Positions 18,273-27,678 of a stretch of DNA of 47,857 nt are shown piece by piece. Every line of letters starts with the position of its first letter. Position 1 is the stretch's first letter. The notes under the pieces are model-generated. The model saw only the letters and a list, made by a program, of their open reading frames with translations. It made no database searches and had not been told where the DNA came from. A program made the translations under genes and the position numbers. The stretch lies in contig CAJNDS010000962.1 in assembly GCA_905221605.1 (NCBI GenBank), positions 1 to 47,857 of the forward strand, written 5' to 3'. The stretch is from Symbiodinium natans (lineage: Eukaryota; Sar; Dinophyceae; Suessiales; Symbiodiniaceae).

Positions 18273-19508
18273 ATGGCTGCCATTGATTCGGAGGCCCTCT
18301 TCAAGTCAAAGTGCAAGCAGCTCAAGTTGCCAGATGCGGTCATCACCAAACTTGCCGGTAAGGGGTGGACCACCTTTGGTACCTTTGCTTTCTGCTGCCC
18401 TGGTGAGCCGGGTCGTATCAGTGAAGCTGAGTTCAAGTCGGCTGTTGCCGACCCCGTAGTGGCAGCAGAAGTTGAGCATGTGCCTAAGCTCCGTCGCTTG
18501 CACTTTGAGGCTTATGCCATGACTGCTGCGGAGCTGAAGCGCACAGCAGATGCTACAGAGAGTGATACGCCGCGTAAGATCCCGGCAGTGGAGTTGGCGT
18601 CTCGCTACGACCAGCTGCAGGCTCGGGTGAAGCCTCTTCGAATCGTTGACAAGCTCGAACCGTCGCATGCCCTTGTGAACCTCGCGTCGTCCATGCTGGA
18701 TGAAGGCAAGGTCCGCTACATCGAGTGGAGTCGGTGTACTAGCAGGGCCCAGGAGATCAATTCTATCAAAGAAGATCAGGCATTGAAGGTCCTGCAGGGC
18801 GGGAAGTCAGGGGCCATTCGGCTGGTTGATTCCGAGGTCAAGTTGACAGCTGCGGTTCAGTCAGATTTGGAGGTTTTCCAGGCACTCAGGCGGCGCGGCA
18901 TTGCATACAATCTGGCAGCGATCATGAGCTTTGAGAAGCATGAGCTCTTGCTTGATTTGCTGTTCACAGAGTTTCAGCGGGATGTGCCTACCGGCTTCCA
19001 GCCGGTTACTTTTTCCCAGCTTCAGCAAGCCGACAGGGAGATTCACGTCCGCATGGGTGAGCATACGCGTGCAGGCTTGGTTCCTTCGGCCGCAGGTGCA
19101 CTGCCCTTGGACGACCCCCTCGATGCGGTCCTCAAGTCTCCGGCGGTTCAGTGGCTGTTGATGCCTCGGCCGAAGCATGGCGCTGCTTCGGCTCCCAAGC
19201 AAGACTCTGCAGCACAAGGTTCGGGACCCAAGCCAAAAGCCAAGGCAAAGGGCAAGGCAAAGGCGGGCTCTCCTGTGCCGTCCGAGAGAAAGCAGCAGCA
19301 GACCTCGAATAAGCGGCGCAAGACCATGTTTCGTATGCCAAAGCCGTTAATCGGCGGCGTGCCGAAGACCGCCGCAGGACAGAACATCTGTTTCGACCAT
19401 AACCTGGGGAAATGCACCCCGGGGGTGGCGGAGTGTCCCAAAGGCCTGCACGTCTGCTGTTATGAAGGCTGCTTCAGTCGAGACCATGTCTTCTCGCATC
19501 ACTCGTGA
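18273..19508 (+). CDS. Gag-like protein of the YR retrotransposon, 411 aa
   Basis: ATG at 18,273 (preceded by an in-frame GTG). The N-terminal 300 residues are mostly helical. A basic low-complexity hinge (KPKAKAKGKAKAG, then KQQQTSNKRRK) precedes a C-terminal Cys/His cluster: CFDHNLGKC, then CPKGLHVCC, YEGC and a final HVFSHH, a zinc-finger arrangement typical of nucleic-acid-binding tails in dinoflagellate retroelement proteins. Position directly before pol and the nucleocapsid-like end support a gag role. It ends in TGA followed by CGG, and the next ORF is in the same frame, which raises the possibility of stop-codon readthrough into pol. Confidence 0.6.
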   Translation: MAAIDSEALFKSKCKQLKLPDAVITKLAGKGWTTFGTFAFCCPGEPGRISEAEFKSAVADPVVAAEVEHVPKLRRLHFEAYAMTAAELKRTADATESDTPRKIPAVELASRYDQLQARVKPLRIVDKLEPSHALVNLASSMLDEGKVRYIEWSRCTSRAQEINSIKEDQALKVLQGGKSGAIRLVDSEVKLTAAVQSDLEVFQALRRRGIAYNLAAIMSFEKHELLLDLLFTEFQRDVPTGFQPVTFSQLQQADREIHVRMGEHTRAGLVPSAAGALPLDDPLDAVLKSPAVQWLLMPRPKHGAASAPKQDSAAQGSGPKPKAKAKGKAKAGSPVPSERKQQQTSNKRRKTMFRMPKPLIGGVPKTAAGQNICFDHNLGKCTPGVAECPKGLHVCCYEGCFSRDHVFSHHS

Positions 19509-20270
19509 CGGCAAAGGTCAAGAGCCGGATCCGTGCGTGAGGCGCCCCAGCCTCACCATGCGAAGCTCTTGTGTGAATCAGATCTTTCCCACAATGCTCC
19601 TTCGGAGCCTGCCGAATCTCCTATGCACTCCACGCCGAGGGGCGTGGACAAGGTGCCTGCTTCGTCTTTGCCGAGGGGCAAACGGCCGATGCAGGATCCA
19701 AGTGTTTCACAGTCGAATTCTGATGTCCGTTTCCATTTTCCATGTCCTGGTCAGTTGTTTCTGCAGACATCGCACTTGCATCAAGCTTCTGGTGTCCCGC
19801 AGCCGACTCCCGAGCCGGTGCCTCCTGCAGAAGCGGCGGCACCGCCATCTGCTGCTGAAATTCTTTCCTTGTTGCAGTCTTCCTTTGCCTCCCCGACAAG
19901 GAACAGTAGGGCACATGCGCTGGCTTCATCCGATGCTGTCGTCAGTTACTTTAATGTCGGGGCATTCTCCCAGGGCGCTCGGTTTGGGGTCACCCGGGAG
20001 ACACACAGGCATTCGCAAGCACTGGCGGACATCAACCGGTGGCTCCGCTCCAAGTTCCCGGCCCAGCATTGGTCTAGCATCGCAATCAATCATAATGAAA
20101 AGTTGCAGCTGCACAGGGACCTGGCCAACGAGCCAGGCACGATGAACTTTGCTGTCGCTTTGGGAAGCTTCCAGGGCGGAGGCCTCTTTGTTTTGCGCCG
20201 AGCTTCAGGCTTTCATCAAGGGCACTGTGCACAATCTTCTCGACTCACCGCTTGCCTTTTCTGGCCGTAA
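19509..20270 (+). CDS. 2OG-Fe(II)-dioxygenase-like domain, N-terminal part (pol leader)
   Basis: This frame continues gag after its TGA; an alternative GTG start is at 19,533. After a disordered Pro/Ser-rich 120 residues comes a double-stranded beta-helix-like segment: INHNEKLQLHRDLAN carries the HxD iron-binding pair, followed by a strand and SFQGGGLFV. The distal part lies in the +1 frame at 20,210-20,330: RKWHQSEPWHGDRWVITAY supplies the second His and the Arg that holds 2-oxoglutarate. HRDxxN also resembles TET/JBP-type oxygenases of modified DNA bases. The domain is complete only if translation shifts +1 between about 20,185 and 20,205; otherwise it is broken. The family call rests on motifs alone. 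Confidence 0.5.
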   Translation, partial: RQRSRAGSVREAPQPHHAKLLCESDLSHNAPSEPAESPMHSTPRGVDKVPASSLPRGKRPMQDPSVSQSNSDVRFHFPCPGQLFLQTSHLHQASGVPQPTPEPVPPAEAAAPPSAAEILSLLQSSFASPTRNSRAHALASSDAVVSYFNVGAFSQGARFGVTRETHRHSQALADINRWLRSKFPAQHWSSIAINHNEKLQLHRDLANEPGTMNFAVALGSFQGGGLFVLRRASGFHQGHCAQSSRLTACLFWP

Positions 20271-23200
20271 ATGGCATCAGTCTGAGCCGTGGCATGGCGA
20301 TCGTTGGGTCATTACGGCCTACACATGTTCTCGTTTGGGATCCTTCCCTGCAGGCGACATTGATGCCTTGCGTGCCTTGAATTTTCCGCTCCCGCCCCAG
20401 TGTCTCCCACAGGTCTCTGTGCCGAGCTCAGTTCCCCCGCCTGACGCCGGCCCGCCACCCCGCACTGCAGCTGTCGAGCCACAGAGTCGCAAGCCCTTTG
20501 CGTTGGAAATCTTCTGTGGTAGTGCTGGCGTGTCGGCCGCCTTTCGTCGGGTGGGCATTGAGTCGCTCGGAGTGGATCACGCATGCCCGGGTTCTAGAGC
20601 AAAGTCGCCTATGATCCGCCTGGATCTTCGCCGCAAGGCCCACCAGGACATCCTTTGGAGTGAAATACAGCGGGCAGACGTAGTCTGGCTCGCGCCCCCC
20701 TGCGGGACAGCGTCGCGTGCCAGAGAAGTGCCTCTGAAACAGAAGGGGTTGCCGCGTGTTCGCCCTCTGCGGGACGCTCGCTATCCTGAAGGTTTCCCGT
20801 GGCTCACTGGCGTGCCTGCGGCGAAGGTTCAGAGTGCAAACCAGCTTTATGCTTGGGCGGCCGAGGTCTTCGCATATTGCCTACGCACTGCTAAGATTGT
20901 CATTTTGGAGAATCCCGCCAATTCTTGGCTCTGGCAAACAAAATGGTTCAAACCACTGCGCCCTAAAGCTTTTTGGCAGGTCCTTCATAACTGCATGTAC
21001 GGCTCTATGCGGCGAAAGCTAACAGGTTTGCTCTCGTCCATTCCGCTGCCGGGCATGCAACTTACGTGCAATGGCAAGCATAGCCACCTTGCCTGGGGTG
21101 CCCAAAACACCAAGCAAGGCTGGACCTTCAGTACTGCTGCGGAAACTGCTTACCCTGTAGACTTCTGTCGGGCGGTCGCGACCGACGTGTTGGTAGCATT
21201 GCAAGAGCGTGGTTTCTCCTTTCATCACGAAGGTTCTCCCACCGCTGCAGCTCAAGCTGCCATGGCTTCCAACAAGCAGCCCCGTCGGGGCCGCGGTCAG
21301 GTTGGCCCTTCTGAGTTTGCATCCAAAGTGCTCCTTCAGGTTCCAGTGCAGTCCAATTTGCCACCGACGATGCCGGCCACGGCACCCGCAGGTTTACAAG
21401 GCGTTCCGGTTGGTTCTAAGTTGTTGTGGTCCCGTGAGGTGCTAAAGGGGGATTGTCGGGTTAAGGAGTGCGAATATGGCATTTACCACACGCCCGAAGC
21501 TTTCCTCGACAAAGCTTTGCAAACGGTCCATCCCTTCGATACCCCTGTGTGCATTGATCGGCCAAACCTTCGAGCAATTGCCTTCACGCTTGAAAATGGA
21601 GTGGAGGCAACGGCTCTCCGTCGCAAGCAAGTCCTGGAGTACTACTCGAAGAGAAAACTTGAGCTCGCTGAGGAGGAGAAAAAGTTGAAGGATTCAATGC
21701 ACCCGGATGTTCGGAGTGTGATGGAGTCAAAGAATCTTCTGTTGTTCAAGGAGATGTTGAAAGATGCAGAAGTACATGACGAGTTCCTCTTCGATGACAT
21801 GGTAAGTGGCTTCAGGGTCACAGGTGAGCTGAGGCCTTCAGGCCAATTCCCATCTAAGTGCAAGGTTGCAGCCATCACTGTGGACGACCTGAGGGCCACG
21901 GCCAAGTGGGCGAAGCATTTGGTGGAGGCTTCTTGCAGGCGTGCGGCAAAAGACAAATCTGTCGCGAAAGAGGTGTATGCTGAATCCCTGGACCAAGTCG
22001 ACAAAGGGTGGTTGCGGGGCCCTTTTACGTGGGAGCAGATGGATGAGCGCCATGGCGGCACCTGGATTCCTTCGAAAAGGTTCGGCGTCGTTCAAGGCGA
22101 TAAGGTGAGATCTGTGGATGACCTGAGCGAGTTCTTGGTCAACGCGACGGTGACCGAGACCGAGAAGATCTTGCTTGAAGGTATCGATGAGATTACTTGT
22201 CTGGCCCGGTATTTTGGCGGTGCCACTGTGGCGGGTGTGGACTCCTTCAGACTTCCGTCTTCGTCCAAAGGAACTGTGACGAGGAGATTACACCCTGACT
22301 TCAGGAATGGCGAGGCCAGGAGGTTGTTGGGCCGGGCACTTGATCTGAAAGCCGCTTATAAACAACTCGCAGTCCATCCAGCCGACCGGTGGGCGTCTGT
22401 GCTAGCGGTCTTGGACGTGGAGTCGGACAAGGTGCTCTACTTTGAATCGCTGGCATTACCGTTTGGAGCAACGAGCGCTGTCACAGGATTTAATAGAGCT
22501 GGCCGAGCTTTGCGAATGATTATGAGTCGCTTGCTGTTTCTGACCAATACAAGCTTTTTCGATGACTATTGCCAAATGGAGGTTGCGCCTCTTGCTGAGT
22601 CGGCTGATTCTTCTGCATTGGAGCTGATGAGCTTACTCGGGTGGCAAGTGTCTACGGGTGATAAGCTTAAGAACTTTTCCTCTACCTTCAACATGCTTGG
22701 CGCTACGATCTCCTTCGATGAGCTTCCCAAGGGCTTTGTCAATGTCTCGAACAAGCCGGGAAGGATTGAAGACATCGAGAAGTTGGCCAAAGAGTTGGAG
22801 GCTCGCGGACAAAAGGGAATCGATGTTCTGCCGTCGCTGAAAGGAAAGCTGCTTTATGCAGCGGGACACGTCTTTGGAAAGTGTGCTCAGATTGCAACAC
22901 AATTGATCCGGCACTATGAGAGTTTTGGGTCAAAGTCGGCTGACTTCGAATCCTTGTGTCGTGCCATTTGGTTGGCGATTCGCACGTTGAAGGAAGCTGG
23001 CCCGAGGAGGATCTCTTTGTGGTCGGAGCAGCCCCCGATCGTCATCTTTTCAGATGGAGCGCATGAGTCTGACCTTGTCACGCATGGAGCTGTGATCGTC
23101 GATCAGGCTACTGGGTTCAAAGAGGTGTTCGGGGATAAAGTTCCTGACGACGTCGTCACCGGGTGGCGAAAATCTGGTCGCAGACAACTGATCTTCTTTG

Positions 23201-23505
23201 CGGAGCTCTTCCCGGTGCTTGTCGCCAAAAGAACATGGGCGGACAGGCTTCGGAATCGTCGTGTCTTGCTCTTCGTAGACAACCAAGCGGCGAAGTCAGC
23301 TCTGATTCGGGGATACTCACCTTTGGTTGATGCTTCGAAGGTTCTGGCGGACATTTTCGAGCTTGATGTCCGGCTGGGTTGCTTGACTTGGGTCTGCTGG
23401 GTGCCCTCCAAGAGCAACGTTGCAGATGCAGCATCCCGCCTGGAGTTCGAATCGTACGCAGGGATCTTCAAAAGGGTCATGCCGCGGTATGCAGAAACTT
23501 CCTAA
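20149..23505 (+). CDS. Pol: oxygenase tail, C5-methyltransferase-like domain, reverse transcriptase and RNase H
   Basis: 1,118 codons from a TTG; real coding begins near 20,200 as the continuation of the oxygenase-like domain. Residues about 115-375 form a C5-cytosine-methyltransferase-like domain: motif I LEIFCGSAGVSAAF, an acidic D in the next strand (GVDH), motif IV APPCGT with the Cys nucleophile near 183, a motif VI-like ILENPANS near 254 (ENP, where most enzymes have ENV), and a motif X-like YPVDFCRAVA. Reverse transcriptase follows: motif A LDLKAAYKQL (about 731), motif B-like LPFGATSAV, motif C FFDDY (about 803). RNase H completes it: FSDGAH (about 967), ELFPVL, LLFVDNQAAKSAL and the final SNVADAASR. 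All catalytic acids of RT and RNase H are present, so the enzyme looks intact. The stop is 38 bases before B1. Confidence 0.85.
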   Translation: MLSLWEASRAEASLFCAELQAFIKGTVHNLLDSPLAFSGRKWHQSEPWHGDRWVITAYTCSRLGSFPAGDIDALRALNFPLPPQCLPQVSVPSSVPPPDAGPPPRTAAVEPQSRKPFALEIFCGSAGVSAAFRRVGIESLGVDHACPGSRAKSPMIRLDLRRKAHQDILWSEIQRADVVWLAPPCGTASRAREVPLKQKGLPRVRPLRDARYPEGFPWLTGVPAAKVQSANQLYAWAAEVFAYCLRTAKIVILENPANSWLWQTKWFKPLRPKAFWQVLHNCMYGSMRRKLTGLLSSIPLPGMQLTCNGKHSHLAWGAQNTKQGWTFSTAAETAYPVDFCRAVATDVLVALQERGFSFHHEGSPTAAAQAAMASNKQPRRGRGQVGPSEFASKVLLQVPVQSNLPPTMPATAPAGLQGVPVGSKLLWSREVLKGDCRVKECEYGIYHTPEAFLDKALQTVHPFDTPVCIDRPNLRAIAFTLENGVEATALRRKQVLEYYSKRKLELAEEEKKLKDSMHPDVRSVMESKNLLLFKEMLKDAEVHDEFLFDDMVSGFRVTGELRPSGQFPSKCKVAAITVDDLRATAKWAKHLVEASCRRAAKDKSVAKEVYAESLDQVDKGWLRGPFTWEQMDERHGGTWIPSKRFGVVQGDKVRSVDDLSEFLVNATVTETEKILLEGIDEITCLARYFGGATVAGVDSFRLPSSSKGTVTRRLHPDFRNGEARRLLGRALDLKAAYKQLAVHPADRWASVLAVLDVESDKVLYFESLALPFGATSAVTGFNRAGRALRMIMSRLLFLTNTSFFDDYCQMEVAPLAESADSSALELMSLLGWQVSTGDKLKNFSSTFNMLGATISFDELPKGFVNVSNKPGRIEDIEKLAKELEARGQKGIDVLPSLKGKLLYAAGHVFGKCAQIATQLIRHYESFGSKSADFESLCRAIWLAIRTLKEAGPRRISLWSEQPPIVIFSDGAHESDLVTHGAVIVDQATGFKEVFGDKVPDDVVTGWRKSGRRQLIFFAELFPVLVAKRTWADRLRNRRVLLFVDNQAAKSALIRGYSPLVDASKVLADIFELDVRLGCLTWVCWVPSKSNVADAASRLEFESYAGIFKRVMPRYAETS

Positions 23506-23543
23506 TGCCAGGATTGCCTAGTCGGGTCTTTGGAGCTGAAGGG

Positions 23544-23863
23544 GGGAAGGACGCGCAATCCTTGAGTGTGATGCACGGGCTGCTCTGTGGGCCGAGGGGC
23601 CAAAGGATCCGGGGCTGTCTGGTGCGTCCACCACATGTGCCGCTATGCAGCGTTCGCGTACTCGCCCCCATGCTCATTTGGAAAAAGAAGACCGATTGAA
23701 TGCATATTGCGAGCTGACCTGGATTCCTATTTGAAAGGATTGAATATTTAAGGTGAGGTCTATAATATTCGATCCTTGTGATAATCAATTCTCTGAAATT
23801 GAAATTGCTGAGATTGACTGTTTTGAGTTATAACCTTCAAGGATTGCCGATAAGGAAATAAGA
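23544..23863 (+). repeat. Split direct repeat B1
   Basis: 320 bases starting GGGAAGGACGCGCAATCCTT and ending GATAAGGAAATAAGA, directly abutting A2. Identical by eye to B2. The B1-A2 junction equals the junction of a circularised element, so it preserves the full recombination site inside the genomic RNA. Confidence 0.9.
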
Positions 23864-24095
23864 GAAATTTCACGGAACGTGAGATCACCTTATTTCCGTA
23901 GGCAACAGGTAAATGTTACCGTCCTTGAAGTTTATAAATGTCAAACAAGTTTCATATTTGTGCGTCCGCTGGAAAAACGATATGTTTGTCCTGTGTGGGA
24001 ATTTTGCATGATGTTTTGCAGAATGGGGTCATGAGTCAATTGTACCGCGCCGGCTGCTCAAGATGACAGCCGGAGTAGCTGTGTCCTTCTTTTGA
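23864..24095 (+). repeat. Split direct repeat A2
   Basis: 232 bases identical to A1, from GAAATTTCACGG to CTTCTTTTGA. Confidence 0.9.
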
Positions 24096-24110
24096 CCCAC
24101 CCACCCACCC
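24096..24110 (+). repeat. 15-bp CCCA-type spacer between A2 and B2
   Basis: CCCACCCACCCACCC separates A2 from B2 and is found only here, so it is not part of either repeat. Confidence 0.7.
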
Positions 24111-24430
24111 GGGAAGGACGCGCAATCCTTGAGTGTGATGCACGGGCTGCTCTGTGGGCCGAGGGGCCAAAGGATCCGGGGCTGTCTGGTGCGTCCACCA
24201 CATGTGCCGCTATGCAGCGTTCGCGTACTCGCCCCCATGCTCATTTGGAAAAAGAAGACCGATTGAATGCATATTGCGAGCTGACCTGGATTCCTATTTG
24301 AAAGGATTGAATATTTAAGGTGAGGTCTATAATATTCGATCCTTGTGATAATCAATTCTCTGAAATTGAAATTGCTGAGATTGACTGTTTTGAGTTATAA
24401 CCTTCAAGGATTGCCGATAAGGAAATAAGA
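24111..24430 (+). repeat. Split direct repeat B2
   Basis: 320 bases identical to B1; the right end of the element. Host sequence resumes at 24,431 with AGGCTCTCCCTGCC. Confidence 0.9.
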
Positions 24431-25051
24431 AGGCTCTCCCTGCCCGATGGATGACATGTCAGACGCGGAGGACGAACCCGAGGCACAGGTGAATGATTGG
24501 CGCTTCTCGGAGCTGCGAACCACTGACCTTGCAGCTTTGCGAGAAGTGGATGTCCGGCTGCCAGTCATCTTTGATGCGCATTGGAAAGGGATCAGCACCA
24601 CACCCACCAAGCATGGGCCCCAACGTCCCCAAAATGCGTGGTATGACGCAGCCACTGCTCATTGGGCTGCCATTAAGGGGCTCATGCGAGCCAAACATCC
24701 AACCAAGCAGCGAACAGCTTCTGGTTTAGGATGTACTGTCATGGCACCCCCAAGGACCCTGATCCTTCGGCCCTGCGTGCTGCAGTTACCTCCTTCCCCT
24801 TTCAGTATAAGGACGAAGGTGTTGTGCAGTACAGGCAAATCCAGGAAGCTGTCCGGGTGATGTGGCACGCGGCCCAAACCTCAATGACAAGATACATGCG
24901 TATCCCCATTCCGGACGGCATCCCTGAGTGGGGGGTTGATGAGCAAGAGCTGCCTCCAATGCAGGTCATGCCCAGCCGAGGGAAGCGTTCCCATACCACC
25001 TCAGCTGGCCATCGCTCCCGGCGTCCGGACTGGGATGGCTCCTGGCAATAG
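24431..25051 (+). pseudogene. Retrocopied fragment of the unknown protein, part 2
   Basis: Continues the reading interrupted at 14,450 (MDDMSDAEDEPEAQ...), matching copy 1 from 11,127. It keeps an internal segment (QNAWYDAATAHWAAIKGLM) that copy 1 lacks. Near 24,712 the protein-like reading moves to the -1 frame (NSFWFRMYCHGT...) and ends at the TAG at 25,049-25,051, exactly as in copy 1. Confidence 0.65.
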
Positions 25052-27678
25052 ACAGCAAACTGTCATCTGAGGGCTCCTACTGACGCCATGCGAACGCACC
25101 ATTGAGTCCTTTCATGGCATGCTGCCTAGCGTGATGTGAGCCCTCACATCTCCTCACCGATACATGCCGCACGACTACCTCGGGATACTCTTGGTTTGGC
25201 AACCCTCTCGTGGTCTATGCCACGGATTGGATCGTGCTTGTCCTTTGTGTGCTTACAGCTTGCAGCTGTGAACACCCTTCTGGGTCGGCCCCGCGGTGTG
25301 CCTGTGGGAACGGGGGGCCTTTCTTTCGTGGTTGCTCCACTGGCCATCGGCCACGGACTACCCTGGACCGGTCCTGCCTGGATGTTCCAGCTTTGTCATC
25401 GGTAAAACGGCCAATCTTCCTTTCCTCTGCCCCCTCTAGGTGGGCTGGTTGCCCGCTTCTATGTGCTACGACCGTGTGTGAACCCCTCGGACTTGAGTGT
25501 TGACCATCTCTCGTCTGGACGGTGACACCCCCGTGTCGTACAACGGCGTCATGCCAATTGGGAGAGACCAGCTAGGGGATGCTGCTTCTGGGCTGTGGAC
25601 ACTTCTACGCGGAGATCAGGTTTCCACTTCCCTGGCAATGTGCCATCGAGCACCTGTGGACAACCTGGCCTTCACGAGAGCCATTCTCGCCTGTGCTTGG
25701 GTTGCTGCGGGGTTCCCTGCCTGCTTGGGTGTATATCTCTGCTTGCGTCAAAGCAGCCATACATGACTACCTCCCCATCGGTAGGTGGCCAAGCGTGATG
25801 TGAGCCCTCACATCTCCTCGCCGACGTCTGTCGGTTTGGGCATGGAGGGTCTGATTCTGGTTATTGAACCCTCAACCCTCACCGGCCAAGGAGATAGTTG
25901 CTTGGCCTTGAGTGCGAAGTTTCGACTGGGGGACTCTCCCGCTTCCTGCGGGGCAGGTGGGGTCCCCGCCTGCTTGGGTTTACCTGATGGCTCTGATTGG
26001 AACGAAGCAGTCAAGCCTGCTTTGGCCGTCGAACGAGACTCTTGTGAGTCAAAAGAACGTTGCGCCTTGTGCTCGGAGAGGCTCCACTGGCTGACCACCA
26101 TGGAGTGCTCTGGGCTGGTCCTACCCTTTGTTCTTGCCTTAAGTCCCCACTGGCTGACCACCATGGGGCAACTTTATACTTCGGATCAAGAAGGTTGACA
26201 CCTGCAACGTCCCGTGCCAAGGCACGACTATGCCCCACCTGTGAGGGCGGACTTGTGAACCTTCTCGTGAACGGCCTTGGCTGGTGCTGAATGTAGTCGC
26301 ATCGGTGGCTGCATGATGGTGGTTTTGTGAATCTGGCAACGTCGCCTTTTGCGACGCACCTGCGCACTCGGTGCTACATGTGTGCTCCCGGCCTCTTCGA
26401 CGATTTCGAGTACTGAGTGCAAAGGGTGACCTAGCAGTTCGGCGCGCTGGCTGTGGACACTTCTACGTGGCGATTATGCACCCGCTGACTTGGCAGGGAG
26501 CCATTCCCCACTTGTAGAACAACCTGGCCCTCTTGAGACTCTAGAGGGTCACCCTCGTCTGAGCTTGGCCTGCGGCAGGGCAAGTGGGCTCCCCGCCCGC
26601 GTGGATGCTACCTGAAGGCTCTGATTGGATCAAAGTAGCAATACCATGGAGATCCTTGCACTTCGGCACCAATGTGATGTGAGCCCTCCCGTCTCCTTAC
26701 CGACGTACCTCGCGGGTTTGGGTTTGGAGGGACCTGATGCGTGCCGATGCGCAGGCCAGCGCCAAGGTTGCGTGGCCTTGTGTGAGATGCCTGGACTGGG
26801 AGGTTCCTCGTTGTCATTATAAACCCTGTGGCGTTAAGGGTTTGGTAACTCGCTGTGGACTCTCCCCGTGGAATCGGTAGCTGCAGCTACTCTCGCCCCC
26901 CCTCTGGCCGTGCGCGGGCACCTCTCTGGGTGGGCACTTGTACGCCAGGTTGACTGGAGAACCCTGTACTCGGAGCTACTCCACTGGCTGACCACCATGG
27001 AGTGCCCTGGGCCGGTCCTGCTTTGATTGTTCTTGCTGTCAAGTCCCCACTGGCTGACCTCCATGGGGCATATGCCCCCTGTGCCGGGTGCGGACACCTC
27101 TCTGGGTGGGCACTTGTACGCCAAGGTGAATGGAGCACCCAGAGCTCGGAGCTACTCCACTGGCTGACCACCATGGAGTGCCCTGGGCCGGTCTTGCCTT
27201 GATTGTTCTTGCTGTTAAGTCCCCACTGGCTGACCACCATGGGGCATATGCACATCTTTCATCCCCCCTAGGGAGTCTGACTTGCAACATCCTTTCGCCA
27301 TTGAGTGTCGGTTGTCTGTCCTTGACAACGAGTACGTGATCCGAACCTCTTCTGATGACCTCGGTTTGAATAACCGCTGTCGCACCAGTGGCTACATGAT
27401 GGTGGTTTTGAGAATCTGGCAATGTCGCAATTTGCGATTCCCCCACAAGCTCTGTGCTTCCTTGTGAACCGGGACTTCATTGACGACTTCGAGTACTGAG
27501 TCCGTGGGGTATCTAGTAGTTCAGCGCGATTGCTCGCTTTGTTTCTTTGGTGTTTGTTTGCTTGGTGGTTGCTTGGTGTGCCTGGCGGATTGTGTGCGCT
27601 GACTTTGTTTCACCCTTTACGTCGAGCCCAACAAGACCGGCCTACTGTGCTACTGATGTAGTAAAGAGGCGTCAGTCC
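25052..27678 (+). repeat. 3' tail made of decayed hydrolase-ORF fragments, copy 2
   Basis: Same tail as 11,676-13,838 but longer. The 25,579-25,700 stretch still reads GCGHFYAEIRFPLPWQ and AIEHLW, the counterpart of the 944-1813 ORF. An additional copy of that segment at 26,445-26,640 (GCGHFYVAIMHPLTWQ) is absent from copy 1. The SPHISS segment recurs at 25,136, 25,797 and, as a variant, 26,685. A roughly 180-base duplication around 26,965-27,245 carries CCACTGGCTGACCACCATGG repeatedly. No intact gene. Confidence 0.6.

Larger units (their letters stand above)
14451..24430 (+). mobile_element. Complete Ngaro/PAT-type tyrosine-recombinase retrotransposon, 9,980 bp
   Basis: Ends are split direct repeats: A1 (14,451-14,682), internal genes, B1 (23,544-23,863) abutting A2 (23,864-24,095), a 15-base spacer, B2 (24,111-24,430). 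A1 equals A2 and B1 equals B2 as far as I can read, implying recent insertion. Removing the element rejoins host sequence ...AACTAACGA | AGGCTCTCC..., matching undisturbed copy 1 (11,119-11,135) with no target duplication, as expected for recombinase insertion of a circle. The circle junction (B1/A2) reads AATAAGA|GAAATTT and the target ACGA|AGG; they share GA, the likely crossover core. Genes in order: unknown ORF, YR, gag-like, 2OG-oxygenase-like/C5-methyltransferase-like/RT/RNase H. In DIRS and Ngaro elements the recombinase usually lies 3' of RT; here it is 5' of gag. Confidence 0.88.

Noticed and set aside
14451-24430. Interpreting the A/B repeats as LTRs
   Set aside because: No single terminal repeat spans both ends: the left end has only A, the right end has B1-A2-B2, there is no target duplication and the integrase is a tyrosine recombinase.
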